Source: Axinella damicornis (lineage: Eukaryota > Porifera > Demospongiae > Axinellida > Axinellidae). Taken from it: a DNA stretch of 64,000 bases. How positions within the stretch are numbered: the stretch's first letter is position 1; each line of letters starts with the position of its first letter. The DNA lies in NCBI GenBank assembly GCA_963931865.1, contig OZ007508.1, positions 5,799,927-5,863,926 on the forward strand, read 5' to 3'. Shown here piece by piece: positions 1-22,000 of the stretch. The position numbers were made by a program, and so were the translations under genes. The notes below the pieces were generated by a model. It worked only from the letters and a program-made list of their open reading frames with translations. It was not told where the DNA came from and ran no database searches.

Positions 1-765
1 TGCACACCCCTGCCACAGCTGATTATTCCTCTACACCGTAGCAGAGTCAATCAATATACTAAGGGTATAAAATCATACATGGAGGCAACTGAATACCACA
101 GTAAACCGCACAAAATTGAATAATAAGGAAGCTTAGTGAAGTGCTTGAAGCACGCAATCACATCTTGCCAGTTAGCTGATATACTACTAGCAGTGCTACA
201 TGTATATATCTGGTTATACATGGTTCATGCATAATACTGAGCACGTGGAGGTGTTTTCCCAGCAAAGGTGACAGCATAAATAGACTTGGCAATGGTTGGG
301 CTTAGTTCCCCAATGCCCATTCAGTCAACATGGTTTTGCCACAGTAACGTGTTTGTTGCTGCAGCAACATGTTTTGTTGCTACAGCAACATGTTTTGTTG
401 CTACAGCAACATGTTTTGTTGCCATAGCAACATGTGTTCCATCCTCTGATATTTCATATTTCATTTGCATGGTGTTGCTATAGCTACCTTCAACATAAAC
501 TTAATAACGATGTGTGTTCATGGTAACCAGAGTGCAATTTCACGGTGATATCTTACACTAATTACGAGATAATTTCTGGCTTGTTTTCACTCTTGAAAGG
601 ATTAGAATCTCAAAGCTTGCTCCCAGCTCCCTAAAGGGACATCATCCCACTCCGTTCCCACTCAAGGCATTTTCAGGCTCTTGAGAATAATTGGCTAACT
701 CGTTTTTATTTCAGATTTGGCAAAGCATTGTCGACATCGAGCATACTATCTTCCTTGGAAGCAAC
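1..765. other. Upstream region of cystine-knot gene 1
   Basis: No gene is recognised here. It holds a short palindromic tandem repeat at 351-435 and AT-rich sequence otherwise. The short ORF at 286-483 is produced by that repeat. The promoter of the gene starting near 766 should lie here, but I see no element I can name. Confidence 0.5.
351..435. repeat. 21-bp palindromic tandem repeat, four copies
   Basis: The unit gttgctacagcaacatgtttt recurs every 21 bases, with small changes in the first and last copies. Its core, gttgctacagcaac, is an inverted repeat, so each unit can form a small hairpin. Confidence 0.85.
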
Positions 766-10996
<10,231 letters not shown>

Positions 10997-13450
10997 GATG
11001 ACTGGAGGACAGAACTGGCCAATCAGATGGCAGAATTTAAATTTTAATCGACTCCTTATTTTATTGTAGTGTTCAGTGTATGTCAAGCCACATTCATACT
11101 TGAAAAATTTGATCACACGCATAACAGCATTTTACCGCATATCAACCCAGTGTGTACAGTACGTATTGCTATGCTTCATACTTGTATCATTCAACATTGC
11201 AGCCACACAAATAATGACTCACTCTAGTACAGCAATGTTACTGGCCATTTCGTTTTTGTAATCACACCCACGCATACACGAATAATTAATGAGCCAGAAA
11301 CTTTGATAATTATACAGTATTGACTATACTCAACCAGTTGCTATGGCGTATATATGGTGTAAGAGCCCCTCCTTTTGGTTTTCAGATAATATAACTCAAT
11401 TATAAACACTGACTTAGGAAGCCTTATTGGGGCTAGAGTTAATTGCATATGGTCTTGGGTTGTGCCTTTAACCATGCAATTAACACTGCATGGCCTATAC
11501 GTAGAAGTTCCGAAGGTGCAACTCAAGGGTCTGTGATATAGTTAGATCAAAGAGTTTACTCTGAGGATGAAGCACAATCATATTATGTCCGTGGGTATAA
11601 GTCTCCAAATTTTTAGCATAATGTTATGCATGGTGCGTCGTTTCATGCTCCTCCCTTCCTTCCGCTCACTACCTCATTATGCGCTCCTGAGTGTATTCAC
11701 TGATCAGTATGTGGGTGAGGCAAATACACAGCCATAGGAACCCCTATGTAGTTTTGGGGAATATGATATGTTTTATAAAAATGCAGCTGCATGTTTTGGC
11801 CTATAATATTAGTGTTGCAAGTTAACTTGTGCAAAAGTCACTTAATTGTAGGGTACAGTACTATCGATAGTTGTCGCAAACCACTCCCCCCTTGCCTGCA
11901 TGGACAGCCTGCACATGCATGCATGCGATTGCCTGGATCTGTTGGTATCAAGTCACCTCCCATTGGTGATGGAGACACCTCCTGTCCATGACAAGAATCA
12001 ATTATTAAATGATGTACTAGTTTTTCTGTCTGGCGATGAGGGACCTACATAGAATGGACCATTCACACAGTCATGCAATGGCAACTCGTACGTACATAAA
12101 TATAAATCGTGGGTAGCTTTAGAGTACCCTGATGATGGATGGATAAAAGGCAGAAATGTATCCATCTGCCCCCCCCCCCCCCCCCCCCCCCCTCGGCTAG
12201 CTGTCCATATGCATCTTATTATGGTTGTAGCTGCAATTAGACGCACAATGCATTTTATATAATATCATGTTGCTTTGTATATAAGTCACACCTGACAAAA
12301 TTATGCATGGGCCCCCTGGCCTTAGTTATCATTTCATTCACCAATTTGCTGGAATCACTCACCGATTTGTTGCATCATTCAGCAATTATTTGCTAAAATT
12401 TCTCATCCACCGATTCGTTGTATTGTTGACTTGCTCACCAATATTATTCATTCACTGATTCACTCAAATCGCTAACAACTTGTTTGCACACTGATTTGTT
12501 GTTATCGTTGCCTTCGTACATGTACAATGTCATGTATTTGGTCAAATTCACCCTGTATATACACACCATTATATATACGAGCAGAACCACAGCCACAGTG
12601 CGGATGACACTAGCTGCTGACGACACTGCTGAAGGGTTATGGCCAGAGTTAGTCATATGTAACCTCCCGTCCACGTAATTTCAACAGGGCTGCCAACAAC
12701 AGCATGACTGTAGGGCTTCTTGAATTCTAACTAGTAATACACAGCAACTGTTCAGTTGTTCCGTGTTTCACACCGTAACCCTCATTCCAGAAATTACTGT
12801 AGACAGGACGGATATTCTGCATTACTGTGACTCTAAATGTATGCGTAGTCTCGTTCCCAGGCTCTTCAACCAATACACTTCTGAGTACAAACATTGTCTA
12901 GTATTCTTCTTTGCAATATTAGTAATGACCACTCGCTTGGTCCCAGACCCAACCAATGCTGGGATCAGTGAGCTGTGCCAGTGTTGGATGCAACAAAGGA
13001 TCAGAGATTCTACCTTCTGATCTTGTGTCCAAGGCGTGCTTCCAGAGCATAGAGATGCTGTCGAAATTGTAGAGTAGTGCTGGCAGTATTTTAAACATGC
13101 TGAAATCCAGAAGTTTTGACAACACCTTTGTTATTGCACGCTGGCAAATCCGTACTTCTGGCATAAGGTCATTGCAGATTACTTGTTCTGCGATCTGATT
13201 GGATCCGCCTGGATTCTGGCGGAGTTTAAGGAATGTGGGCTATACCTACCAAACTGTGTTTCCGCGCGTTATACTGGAAGCGATACATGCGCTGGATAAA
13301 CGGTTTGGGAACGAGACTATGACCACTCATATGCAGCTCTAACTAAAATTTGCAAACAAGGGGTTAATCTACAAATTTCAACACTGACTACAGTAAGATA
13401 GTAAGAATGTGTGTGTGTGTGTACATGCAGTATATAGGTACAATGTATAC
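10997..13450. other. Spacer between cystine-knot gene 1 and CHCHD1-like gene
   Basis: No gene is recognised. It contains a poly-C run at about 12169-12192 and an element with short inverted ends at 12846-13319. Confidence 0.5.
12846..13319. mobile_element. 474-bp element with short terminal inverted repeats
   Basis: It starts tagtctcgttcccaggct and ends gtttgggaacgagacta, an inverted pair of about 15 bases. The ends resemble the TAGCCTCGTTCCCAGGC family. An 81-codon ORF on the minus strand inside (12919-13164) matches nothing I know. Part of its right end (atactggaagcgatacatgcgc) recurs near 58370. Confidence 0.65.
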
Positions 13451-13561
13451 TTAAGGATGAACAAAAGAGACAGGGAACTTTATGCCCCTCCTTTTGGTGA
13501 AATACACGCAGCTGTTGCTATTGAGGCCATACAAATTTTCTGAGTCTAGTGTTAACTTCAT
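13451..13561 (-). CDS. CHCHD1: CHCHD1-like gene, candidate last exon
   Basis: Acceptor GACTACAG then 36 codons and TAA, ending FTKRRGIKFPVSFVHP. Phase fits exon 2, but similarity to the family's C-terminus is slight, so another downstream exon is possible. Confidence 0.4.
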   Translation of the reverse strand: MKLTLDSENLYGLNSNSCVYFTKRRGIKFPVSFVHP

Positions 13562-16500
13562 CTGTAGTCCAGGTGTGACCGCGGACTGATTTAGGAGCTT
13601 GGGGAGCCAAACGCTGGGATGGAGAAGAGGGGGAATGTAGGAGGGATGGGAGGGAGGTGCGAAGGGAGGGAGAGAGGGTAGGGAGGGATGGAGGGTGGGG
13701 AGGGAAAGCGAGAGGAGGGAGGAGAGTAACACAGAGGGAGGGAGGGGAGGGAGGCAGAGGGAGGGAAAGCGGTAGGGAGATGGAGAGGGAGAGGGAGGGA
13801 GGGAGAATGGAAGGGAAGGAGAGAGGGTGGGTGTGGAGGGAGGGAGAAGGGAAGGGAAGGAGAGAGGGTGGGTGTGGACGGAGGTATAGAGGGAGGGAGA
13901 GAGGGTGGGGAGGGAGGGAGAGAGGGTGGGGAGGGAGGCAGAGAGGGAGGGAGGGAAGAGAAGAGAGAGGGTTAGCAGGGAGAAAGAAGAGAGATACATG
14001 ACTGTATGTATGTATAACTACAATGGTTCTTCTTGAATTTACTTACAGATGCTTCTACACATCTGGCGAAGTTCTCTATCTCTCTTCTACATGGAGCATC
14101 AGTGAAGTCATGTGACTTCCAACATGTCAGCACGGCGGTCATCTCAGCCATACAAGAGGAACCTACAAACAGGAAATAGGAGCAGTGTGTTTATCACATT
14201 GCAGTCCAAAAGTGTTCATTGTTTGTTCTGGCATCACTGGTTACATCATGCAGTTACATAATACCGTAGTCGCTTGTTATTAGGTGCATGTGCCTATATC
14301 CCCACAGGGAGGAAATATGTGCCTATAAGCGAGTTAATGACATTCCTCAAATAGGAAGTGATTTTGAATTTATCCACTAGGTAGTTCTAGGAGAAGACAT
14401 CAGTGCTTAATAATGAATAGCTGAGACGAGAGTCGAACCTGCGCCTAACAGCGAATAACAGCTGCATTAAATAATGCATGACTGTGTTACCTGGATTTCA
14501 CTGATTGTCCGATGATAATTCCGGGTGATCATCATTCATACAACTGATTGGTGATGTATATCACAACAAAACGTTCTCAAGAAATACCATTTACTTTGCG
14601 GACATTGCAAGTGCTCACAGCATCACAAATAAAAGTCACAACAATGTGGAATGGCTCTTAGTGGGCGTGGTTATACCGAATAGCGCTTAAATTTCACAGG
14701 CCCAAATGACATAGAATGATGCTTCATTGCAACACTAATGTCAAACCTTAGCAAGCTTCCCTGCAGCAGTAATGGACACTACTGGCAAGTGACGTAGTTG
14801 GTGAATTTTCACTGAGGTCACTTTTAGCCTATGGATTCCTAGCCTCCTTCCCAGGGGGAGGGGCCTGGTAACGAGGCTAATGGATGCTTAGAACCCTTTC
14901 CCACCCACAGCATTTCCACAGATCATTTTCAGCCTCTAGAGCCCTTTCAGATCCGAAAAACAGGCCTTCAACACTGGAAAAGGAGGTCCTACAAGGGAAG
15001 ACGGATAGAGGTCCTACTAGGTAAGACAGCTTGTTTCTAAGTCCATTATGCACGACAGAAATCCTCCCAGTGCCAACCAAGGCCGTTCAACACCTGAGCT
15101 CTGACATTGCCGGCCATGCTGTTTGCACCCTTTGGGTGTAACCACCCACCTCCCCCTTTCTACTCACACAGAACATCCGAAGGACATTGCCGTAAGTGAC
15201 ACCATGATGCTAAAAGTCTCATAATATCATATACAGTGATTGGACAGGAAAGGGTTAAATGCACACATCGCCCAAAGTAACACCATGAAGCTGAAAGTCT
15301 CATAATGTCATATACAGTGATTGGCAGGAAAGGGTTAAATGTACATGTACATGGTATGCACCACATTCCTCGGGTTTCCCCCTCCACAAGTCCAGCCAAC
15401 ATGTGCACATTCAACTCTAACCACACCCACTCATCAACACACTTTCAATAGTCGTGGCTCTCAGTGGACAACCGCACCCATTTAGACTGAGAAAAAGCTC
15501 ACTGCTAAAAATGGATGCCCTACAGGTGGGAGCACTGTTTACCAGCCCATTCGTGAAAAGGAGAGAAACAGCCTGCCCAGTGTGTCAACCTAGGCCATTT
15601 ACGATCTGAGCATGGACACAGCTGCATGCATGCTGGGCTCATCCAGCTATTTGAGCCCACCCACCTCCCCCTGTCCCACCCTTCACATAGAACCTATCTC
15701 CCAAGGACATCAAAAAAGTGATATCACAAAGATGAAAGTTTCATGCCGTCTGTAGATGGATACATCCATTAACTCTTTAGGGCCCAAATACTTTCTCTAG
15801 GTGATTTTCAGTCTATACAACACTTAAACATACCCTAATTTCTGTTCCTTGGCATTGCTGGGCTCGAAACTACTCACACAGGTAATTTCAGCCATACTAA
15901 GCGTATACGTGACTTAACCACACCCACCAATTAACGGACTTGCAATCAAGTCTCCCGAGAAATGGCAACCCACTGTAGCTGAAAAACGGGCGACGTATGC
16001 TGGAAATGGAGGCCCTACAAAGCCAGACGGCTACTTTCTGACCCCATTTATGCCAAAAACGATGGAAATGGCCCTCCCAGTGCCGACCAAGACCTTTCTA
16101 CCGCGGAGCCCAGACACGGCCATGCTGTTTGTACCCTCTGGGTGCACCCACCCTCCGGGTGCACCCACCCACCTCCCCCTGTCCCGCCCTTTCTGCTGTC
16201 GCAGAACCTATCTCCCAAGGACATTGCCGGAAGTCACATGATGAAGCTGAAAGTATTATGACGACATTTGGCACTATGGGCCCTAAAGGGTTAAAGGTTA
16301 GCATATACAGTGAACTCACAGACATCATGAAACATGTAAGCCAACTTGCAGGAGGTTGTTGTAGACATTATGCAAAAATTCGTGCGTGACAGCTGCTGTA
16401 CCAACACACTGGCAGTGAGGTATAGTAACTAAACACCCACCTACAGTCATGTGCGTACCTTGAAAACTGGGAGTGTGCCACAACTAGGCCCTCTAACGCT

Positions 16501-16738
16501 CTTGCCAACATGTAGCCAGTTATTAAATACTTAGTTATACTATACTGGTCACCACGGTCTGGAGAGTGAACTCAAGTATACATCTTCTACCAGCAGCCCT
16601 CTATTAGAGGATGACGTCATCATGCATGAATTCACCTGAGGTGGCCTTTCTGGACATTCTGACACTTGACTTCAGTTTCATTGGCCGCATGAGGCCGTGA
16701 AACCTCCGCTTGGCAAGAGACGCTGTCCCATGAACCAT
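13451..16738 (-). CDS. CHCHD1: CHCHD1-like mitochondrial ribosomal protein mS37 (three exons)
   Basis: Exons 16738-16636, 14162-14047 and 13561-13451 join in phase to 330 nt, 109 residues (human CHCHD1 is 118). The basic N-terminus contains ASLAKRRFHGLMRP and SSVRMSRKATSGSSC. The core has cysteines at 38, 48, 59 and 69, giving two CX9C pairs separated by ten residues, and the text MTAVLTCWK...CRREIENFARC parallels the vertebrate protein. Twin CX9C proteins are imported by the MIA40 pathway, and CHCHD1 sits in the small mitochondrial ribosomal subunit. The last exon is the weak part: it is open in the right phase and ends at a TAA, but its sequence does not clearly match the family's C-terminus. 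The gene lies antisense between the two cystine-knot paralogs. Confidence 0.78.
13630..13985. repeat. GA-rich (GGGA)-like low-complexity tract
   Basis: Purine-rich plus strand, pyrimidine-rich on the transcribed minus strand, in intron 2 of the CHCHD1-like gene. ORFs here are compositional artefacts. Confidence 0.9.
14047..14162 (-). CDS. CHCHD1: CHCHD1-like gene, exon 2 (twin CX9C core)
   Basis: Acceptor CTGTTTGTAG and donor GTAAGT. It encodes all four structural cysteines: CMAEMTAVLTC and CRREIENFARC. Confidence 0.88.
14837..14880. mobile_element. Mini foldback, TAGCCTCGTTCC family
   Basis: tagcctccttcccaggggg faces cctggtaacgaggcta, with little between the arms. Confidence 0.65.
14881..15768. 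repeat. Degenerate copies of the TTAA-flanked MITE
   Basis: Shared blocks such as cccagtgcc, gccatgctgtttgcaccc, cacctcccc and aaggacattgcc, ending in gaaagggttaaatg, show decayed partial copies of the element that is full-length at 15769-16294. Confidence 0.75.
15769..16294. mobile_element. Full-length piggyBac-like MITE with TTAA target site
   Basis: TTAA followed by ctctttagggccca begins the element, and tgggccctaaaggg followed by TTAA ends it. The inverted repeat is about 14-18 bases. TTAA target duplication with ends starting CCYT is the hallmark of piggyBac-type elements. It has no transposase. A second copy lies at 42415-42924. Confidence 0.85.
16636..16738 (-). CDS. CHCHD1: CHCHD1-like gene, exon 1
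   Basis: ATG at 16738 opens 34 basic codons (AKRRFHGLMRP, VRMSRKATS) before donor GTGAAT in phase 1. This resembles the basic N-terminus of CHCHD1 that precedes its first cysteine. Confidence 0.75.
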
Positions 16739-16804
16739 CTCGCATCAACAGCCAAACTCAGCTTCAGCTATGGTAGAAATGAATACATCACTAGCGTGCA
16801 TATA

Positions 16805-16920
16805 CATACACACACCGACACCATACATCCACACACACACACACAAACACACATGCATGCACACACACAGTCACACACACACACACAGTCACACACACAC
16901 ACACACACACACACGCACAG

Positions 16921-16999
<79 letters not shown>

Positions 17000-17014
17000 C
17001 ACACACACACACAT

Positions 17015-17046
<32 letters not shown>
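16805..17046. repeat. (CA)n microsatellite
   Basis: CA repeat with interspersed CAGTCACA and ATGCACAC interruptions; the histidine/threonine ORFs are artefacts. Confidence 0.95.
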
Positions 17047-17049
<3 letters not shown>

Positions 17050-18285
17050 GATTGGTGGTTCTAGAGAGGGGTTCTATTCCAATGGTTCCTAATTTGAAGA
17101 GCAATGAGCCAATTATAACAAGATGCCTTTTTTTTGAAAAATTGTCTTGGCAATTTGCTTGCAAGACTGATACAAGTGTTGGACACTAATGACTGCTGGT
17201 TTGACAAAATTTGCTAGCCATAGCTCTGATTAGAATAGATCAAATCTTGGCGCATGCTGCCGTACTGATGAAAGACTTTACAGTGTGTCAACAGGCAAAT
17301 ACCTCACAATTTGTTGCACCAATAGACACACATGATGGACAAACTTCAATGAAAGTGCACTGGTCATATCTTTGACTTGGACTGAAAAAGTATACGCGAG
17401 CACACAGACAAAGTGGCTTGAAGAGAAGACTTGGACTAAATTTGTCAATGAAGGAATACTGATGCGTTGTAGTCTACGAGCATCTAGCTAGCTACACGTT
17501 GCCTACGTTGGTCAGTGATTTCTCATTGCCTTCTTAGCCGTCTCCTCTCTCGGTCAGCTTGTAGTCGTTGTAGGCCACATGCACATTACTAAATCCGCCG
17601 CGCATGCGCACCAGCTATGTGGACAGACAGACGTATACGTACGCAGTGTTTCTTTTAGAAAATCGTTCGAGGGGGGGCGGAATTGTAGCGCGGCGAGGTA
17701 AGGGGGGAAGCATCAATAGCTTTGCATACATAATACTTCTTGGGTATCATTCAAGGGGGGGGGGGGGGGGGGCAGTAAAGATTCAAGGGGGGGCGAATGC
17801 CCCCCCCCCAGGTATGTACCCAGCACTGTGTCTTGGCGCTTCGGCGCCGAGACAAAAAGCTTAAATTAAGTAGTTGTATACTATTTCCATCTCTCTGCAC
17901 AGAAAGTATTCCTTGAAGTAGCCACTCCACTTCAGATAGTTACAGCTGCCGTAGTGTCAGCACTCACACCTACACACCAACCACGAAGTTATGATATTCG
18001 CTGTAGTAATGTTCTTTCTGCAGTCTGATTGGACTGTAAACTTTTGAAAGATGAGGTATAGGCATGACACAAGACCCTCTTGAGACTTTACTTTTAGATC
18101 TGTAACTGCCAGAAAGTCACACCGTCACACCATGAGATAGGACCTATATTCAAGTTGTCTTCACGGAATGAAATTATGTGTAGAGAGCTTTTGGGAAATT
18201 AAGCTGCGTCAGACACATGAGACGTTGCTTGCACGACTAAGTGCCTTCCTATCAATCACCACTGCGCTCTCTCTCACTGTCTTTC

Positions 18286-18570
18286 TATAGACCCGTTGCA
18301 CATGACTTCATCATTCCACCAACATGGCAGCTATTTTGCATTTGTGGAGATAGCAGCTTCTATGGCGATCTCGGCAAACACAGCAACAATGCTTCTAGTA
18401 TGTGTTGAAAAGTGATTGATATGTAGGCTATATAAACGCTTACCAGTGATGCAGGGTACGTTTTGATCAATACAGCACATGAAGCCAATATAATTTGGTA
18501 CTCCAAGATGGCGGCTTCCACGGAAATGCCACGGATAACGTGACGTAAGTGCAACAGGGGTCTATAGCTG
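18286..18570. mobile_element. Foldback element with TCTATAGACCC ends
   Basis: tctatagacccgttgcac on the left faces gtgcaacaggggtctata on the right. Inner arms are also imperfectly mirrored (catggcagctattttg against ccaagatggcggcttcc). No coding capacity. Confidence 0.65.
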
Positions 18571-19055
18571 GCTAGTATCAAGGTGAAGCCTGGTGGGAAA
18601 CTACACGAGTTGCTGTTGGTCATGTCAGCTTCTGGCGCGGGTATAATGCAAGCATACGTTCAGACCCTACCTTTCCTTCTTGTGCTATGGGTGTGACTTG
18701 TGAGACATACACACATGCACATGCTGACATCAGGCACACACACACACACAACAAAAAAACCTGCCACCACACACACATACTTACACCACACACACACTGT
18801 AACCACATAGACACACAACACCCCATCAGACTCTCACCACACATCCACAAGTGTTGTTGTTCCCCTTGCTCTGCCAAGTCTGGTCCTGGTGCGATTCAAG
18901 AGTTCAAAGGTCATCACAGAGCTAGTGGCGTTCGACGCATGCGCAAGAGCAGCCCCTCCCACAGCATCAGCTAGATAACAGCGAGATTCATCAAGTGACA
19001 CATTTTCTCTTCAGCATCCACAGCTTTGCGTGTGAAGCCAACTCTCCCGCATACA

Positions 19056-19095
19056 ATGAACGTTGCCACCAGCCTGCCCCTTCTCACCGTCCTGT
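19056..19095 (+). CDS. Cystine-knot gene 2, exon 1 (signal peptide)
   Basis: ATG, 13 codons (MNVATSLPLLTVL) and one base, then donor GTAAGT. The hydrophobic core continues into exon 2. Confidence 0.85.
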
Positions 19096-22000
19096 GTAAG
19101 TACTCTGCTGTATGGCCACGATTGTGGAACACTCTTTTGGTATTTCCTAAATAATTACTTGCTTACAGAAGGAGAAAACACTCTACAGAGTACTAACGCG
19201 CCTAGTGTTAATCCCCAGATCAATTCTTTCCAGCTTATGAGAATCATGTCAATTACTATCATGTTGTATAGCTACGTCGTTAAGTTATTTTGCGCGCTAG
19301 GTTGTACTTTTGATTAATGGTAAGATCCCCCCATTTAGCGCATTATATCCACTGCGGTCTGCCTACAGCATCAATCATGTCGGAAGTAGATCCCAGATGT
19401 AGCTAATAAAGGCAGTTAGATGCGTTGTTAGTAACTGCGAAAGCGCGTTCGTGTAACTGCTCGCGTGTGAGTCGTTTGCGCAGTAGCTGTGTGGTCAAAA
19501 TTATATCTACAGCTGATATGCTTGCGTGCGGCGAATTAAAAGTCAATGGTAATTGTCATTCCACGATTCTGTATAGCTTGCTTTATTAAACTAAATTATT
19601 TTTAGTAAACTAAAACAAGTTTTATATCATAAGGGAAGCTGAAAAGCAGCTACTCTAAATGAATTAACAGATCGTGGGTGGTACCGGCGCTAATTGCTTG
19701 AAACTGCTGAAAGCAGCTTATGAAGCATCTGCCCTGAAACTGACAAGCTGCAGTAGGGTAGATCGGAGGGGGGAGGGGAGGGGGAATGTATCGGCCAGCC
19801 TCCAAAAATATATCAGCAAAGCACCGTTGATTCAGAAACGAATACTACCTACTTGTGCGTACTTTTGGAACGTGACAACTTCTCTTAATATCGTGACGTG
19901 ACATGGCCTCCATCCTACCTAGACAGTGGAGTTTACAAATAAACCTCCATGGTTTTGACTCTAGCCATGGCGTCATACAAGTAGCCTGTTGTTATCTGCG
20001 GTTAGTGCACAGATTGTAGAAATATGGAACCATCTACATGTAGAATGCACTGTTTGGATGTTTTATGATATTTTTTTGGATATTTTTTTTTACTGAATAA
20101 TTTGTTAATTCTGATTATTATATTATGGAAACCAACCCAAAAGAGGTGCTTTACTAAAGCTAAACAAGGTCTTGCTGACATAATATTAATTGCACGACCA
20201 TAGCTATTACCTTAATATTAACTGATTTGGTATATTCAATTTTTCATGAAACTGGAGCTAATTATACCAATTCTCGATGGTTAGCTATGTGATGCCACAT
20301 AGATTCTACTACCAATTACATTGTATGCTGTTTGAGGGTTTGTGGTGATCTTTCTAAATTCACTGAAATATGTACCCCAAATAACAGCATTGATTATATA
20401 ACTACGATGATGGTGACCTTATAGTAGCATACTTTGGCTTCACTCTGAGCCTTGTCTGAGGCCATCTAGATTCTATACCTACCTGCCAACCTAGTTACCT
20501 CAATTTTCATAAATAATAGGCAGCTACACAGGAACACATGTTCGGGTGTTTGCTCCCAACTTTTCTCTCCTCCTCAAAGACAACTAAACACAGAGACAGC
20601 AGCTGTGGAAAGCATTTAGCATAATATTAATGAAGCCCTCTTGCATTTGTCATAGTGATGCCATCTTTAGACCTTTTATGAATTAATCTTTCTTCAATGA
20701 TGAGGCATGAAAACAATTACATAATTATGTAGCCATCTATACACCTAAATCTGTATCCAAAATCTGTATCCAAAGATCTAACAGATCTCTGGATCTGTAT
20801 TTTGCAATCATAATTGCTACCAGTGACTAGGTATTTGATATCAAACTTGTCCCTTCATCGGACAATCTGCACATGCACAGCATACTAGCTAACTGATACA
20901 AGAAATGTTGGTTTTGTTGAATTGGGGCTTCATGGCAGGGTTCTCATCTAAAGTTTGAAAGGTGGAGAGTTGGTAGTTACAAGCATTTTACACAATGGGT
21001 CAGTCAGTCATGCATGTACAGGCAATTGGCGGTTGCAAAGCTGGAAGACAACAATGTATAATCAGAATTCCAGAAAAATTGGACAGATAATATTCATTGA
21101 ATATTTGCACTTTGATAATAGTTCTGTATTCATCTTTGCAAGTGACATAGTGATACATGCATGCAAGCAATCCAATATACCTTAGATGAATATGTGAATG
21201 TGTAGCTAGTAGCTACTCTCTGTCAGTCGTCTTTCCAAAGTGCTGTAACTATAGAAATAATTATATCGCTACCTACAGTAGCTTTAGTCATCATTGCTTC
21301 CTGAAGATGCTGGTAGAGCGAGTTAGGCTTCAAGGGTACAAATTACGCCTATAAATTCTAATAGACCACCATTTTGCTGCACGGTTAGAAATATTTACAT
21401 ACAGCTGTCATTAAGTGTGCTTCACATTCATTTGCTGCACTATTCAACTGAAGAGCATCTGTTTATGCACAGCCATGGAGAATTATGCGCCAGTTAAGGC
21501 GGCTTAGCCCATTTAATTGTTAAAATCAGGTGCACTTCAAGCTCCATGCATCCTATTGCCCCCCCCCTTACGAATTTGTCTACACTCTTGCAAAAAAGCC
21601 ATGTTTAGCTGCATTGAGAGTGTCACCGTAATTATGTGTCTGCCATCCCAATTTGCTCTATGAAGTGTTTATTGGTTTATTGGAATTCTTTACATGCTTA
21701 GAAGCATATCATAATTCTTGACACTTTTCCATGCGATAAACAAAGATTACCTGTACCATTCCATCCTAGCCTCGTTCCCAGACTCCCCCCTATTCTTCGG
21801 AACGAGGCTAATTCCATCCTGGTAGAGGTGCCTCGTACCTATGGGTTTTGAATTGCAGATTAACGAAACAATATTCCCTACATTAAGTCGTTGCTAATTA
21901 TTATGCTGTACATGTTGGAATGTATTTGTTTTTGAGGCTACACTGCAGGACGCATTAATCTGCAAGAGGACAGTCACGATATTTCGGACATATCTAGGCC

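Larger units (their letters stand above)
16739..19055. other. Spacer between CHCHD1-like start and cystine-knot gene 2
   Basis: The two genes are divergently oriented, so both promoters should be here. It contains a CA microsatellite (16805-17046), GC-rich poly-G patches (about 17667-17815) and a foldback repeat (18286-18570). No core promoter element can be assigned. Confidence 0.5.

Noticed and set aside
13451..14001. 182-codon minus ORF and 114-codon plus ORF
   Set aside because: Arise from the GA-rich tract; only the short 13451-13561 part fits a gene.
18495..18545. ccaagatggcggcttcc as a promoter/start site motif
   Set aside because: It lies in an arm of the foldback at 18286-18570 and the frame ends after ten codons.
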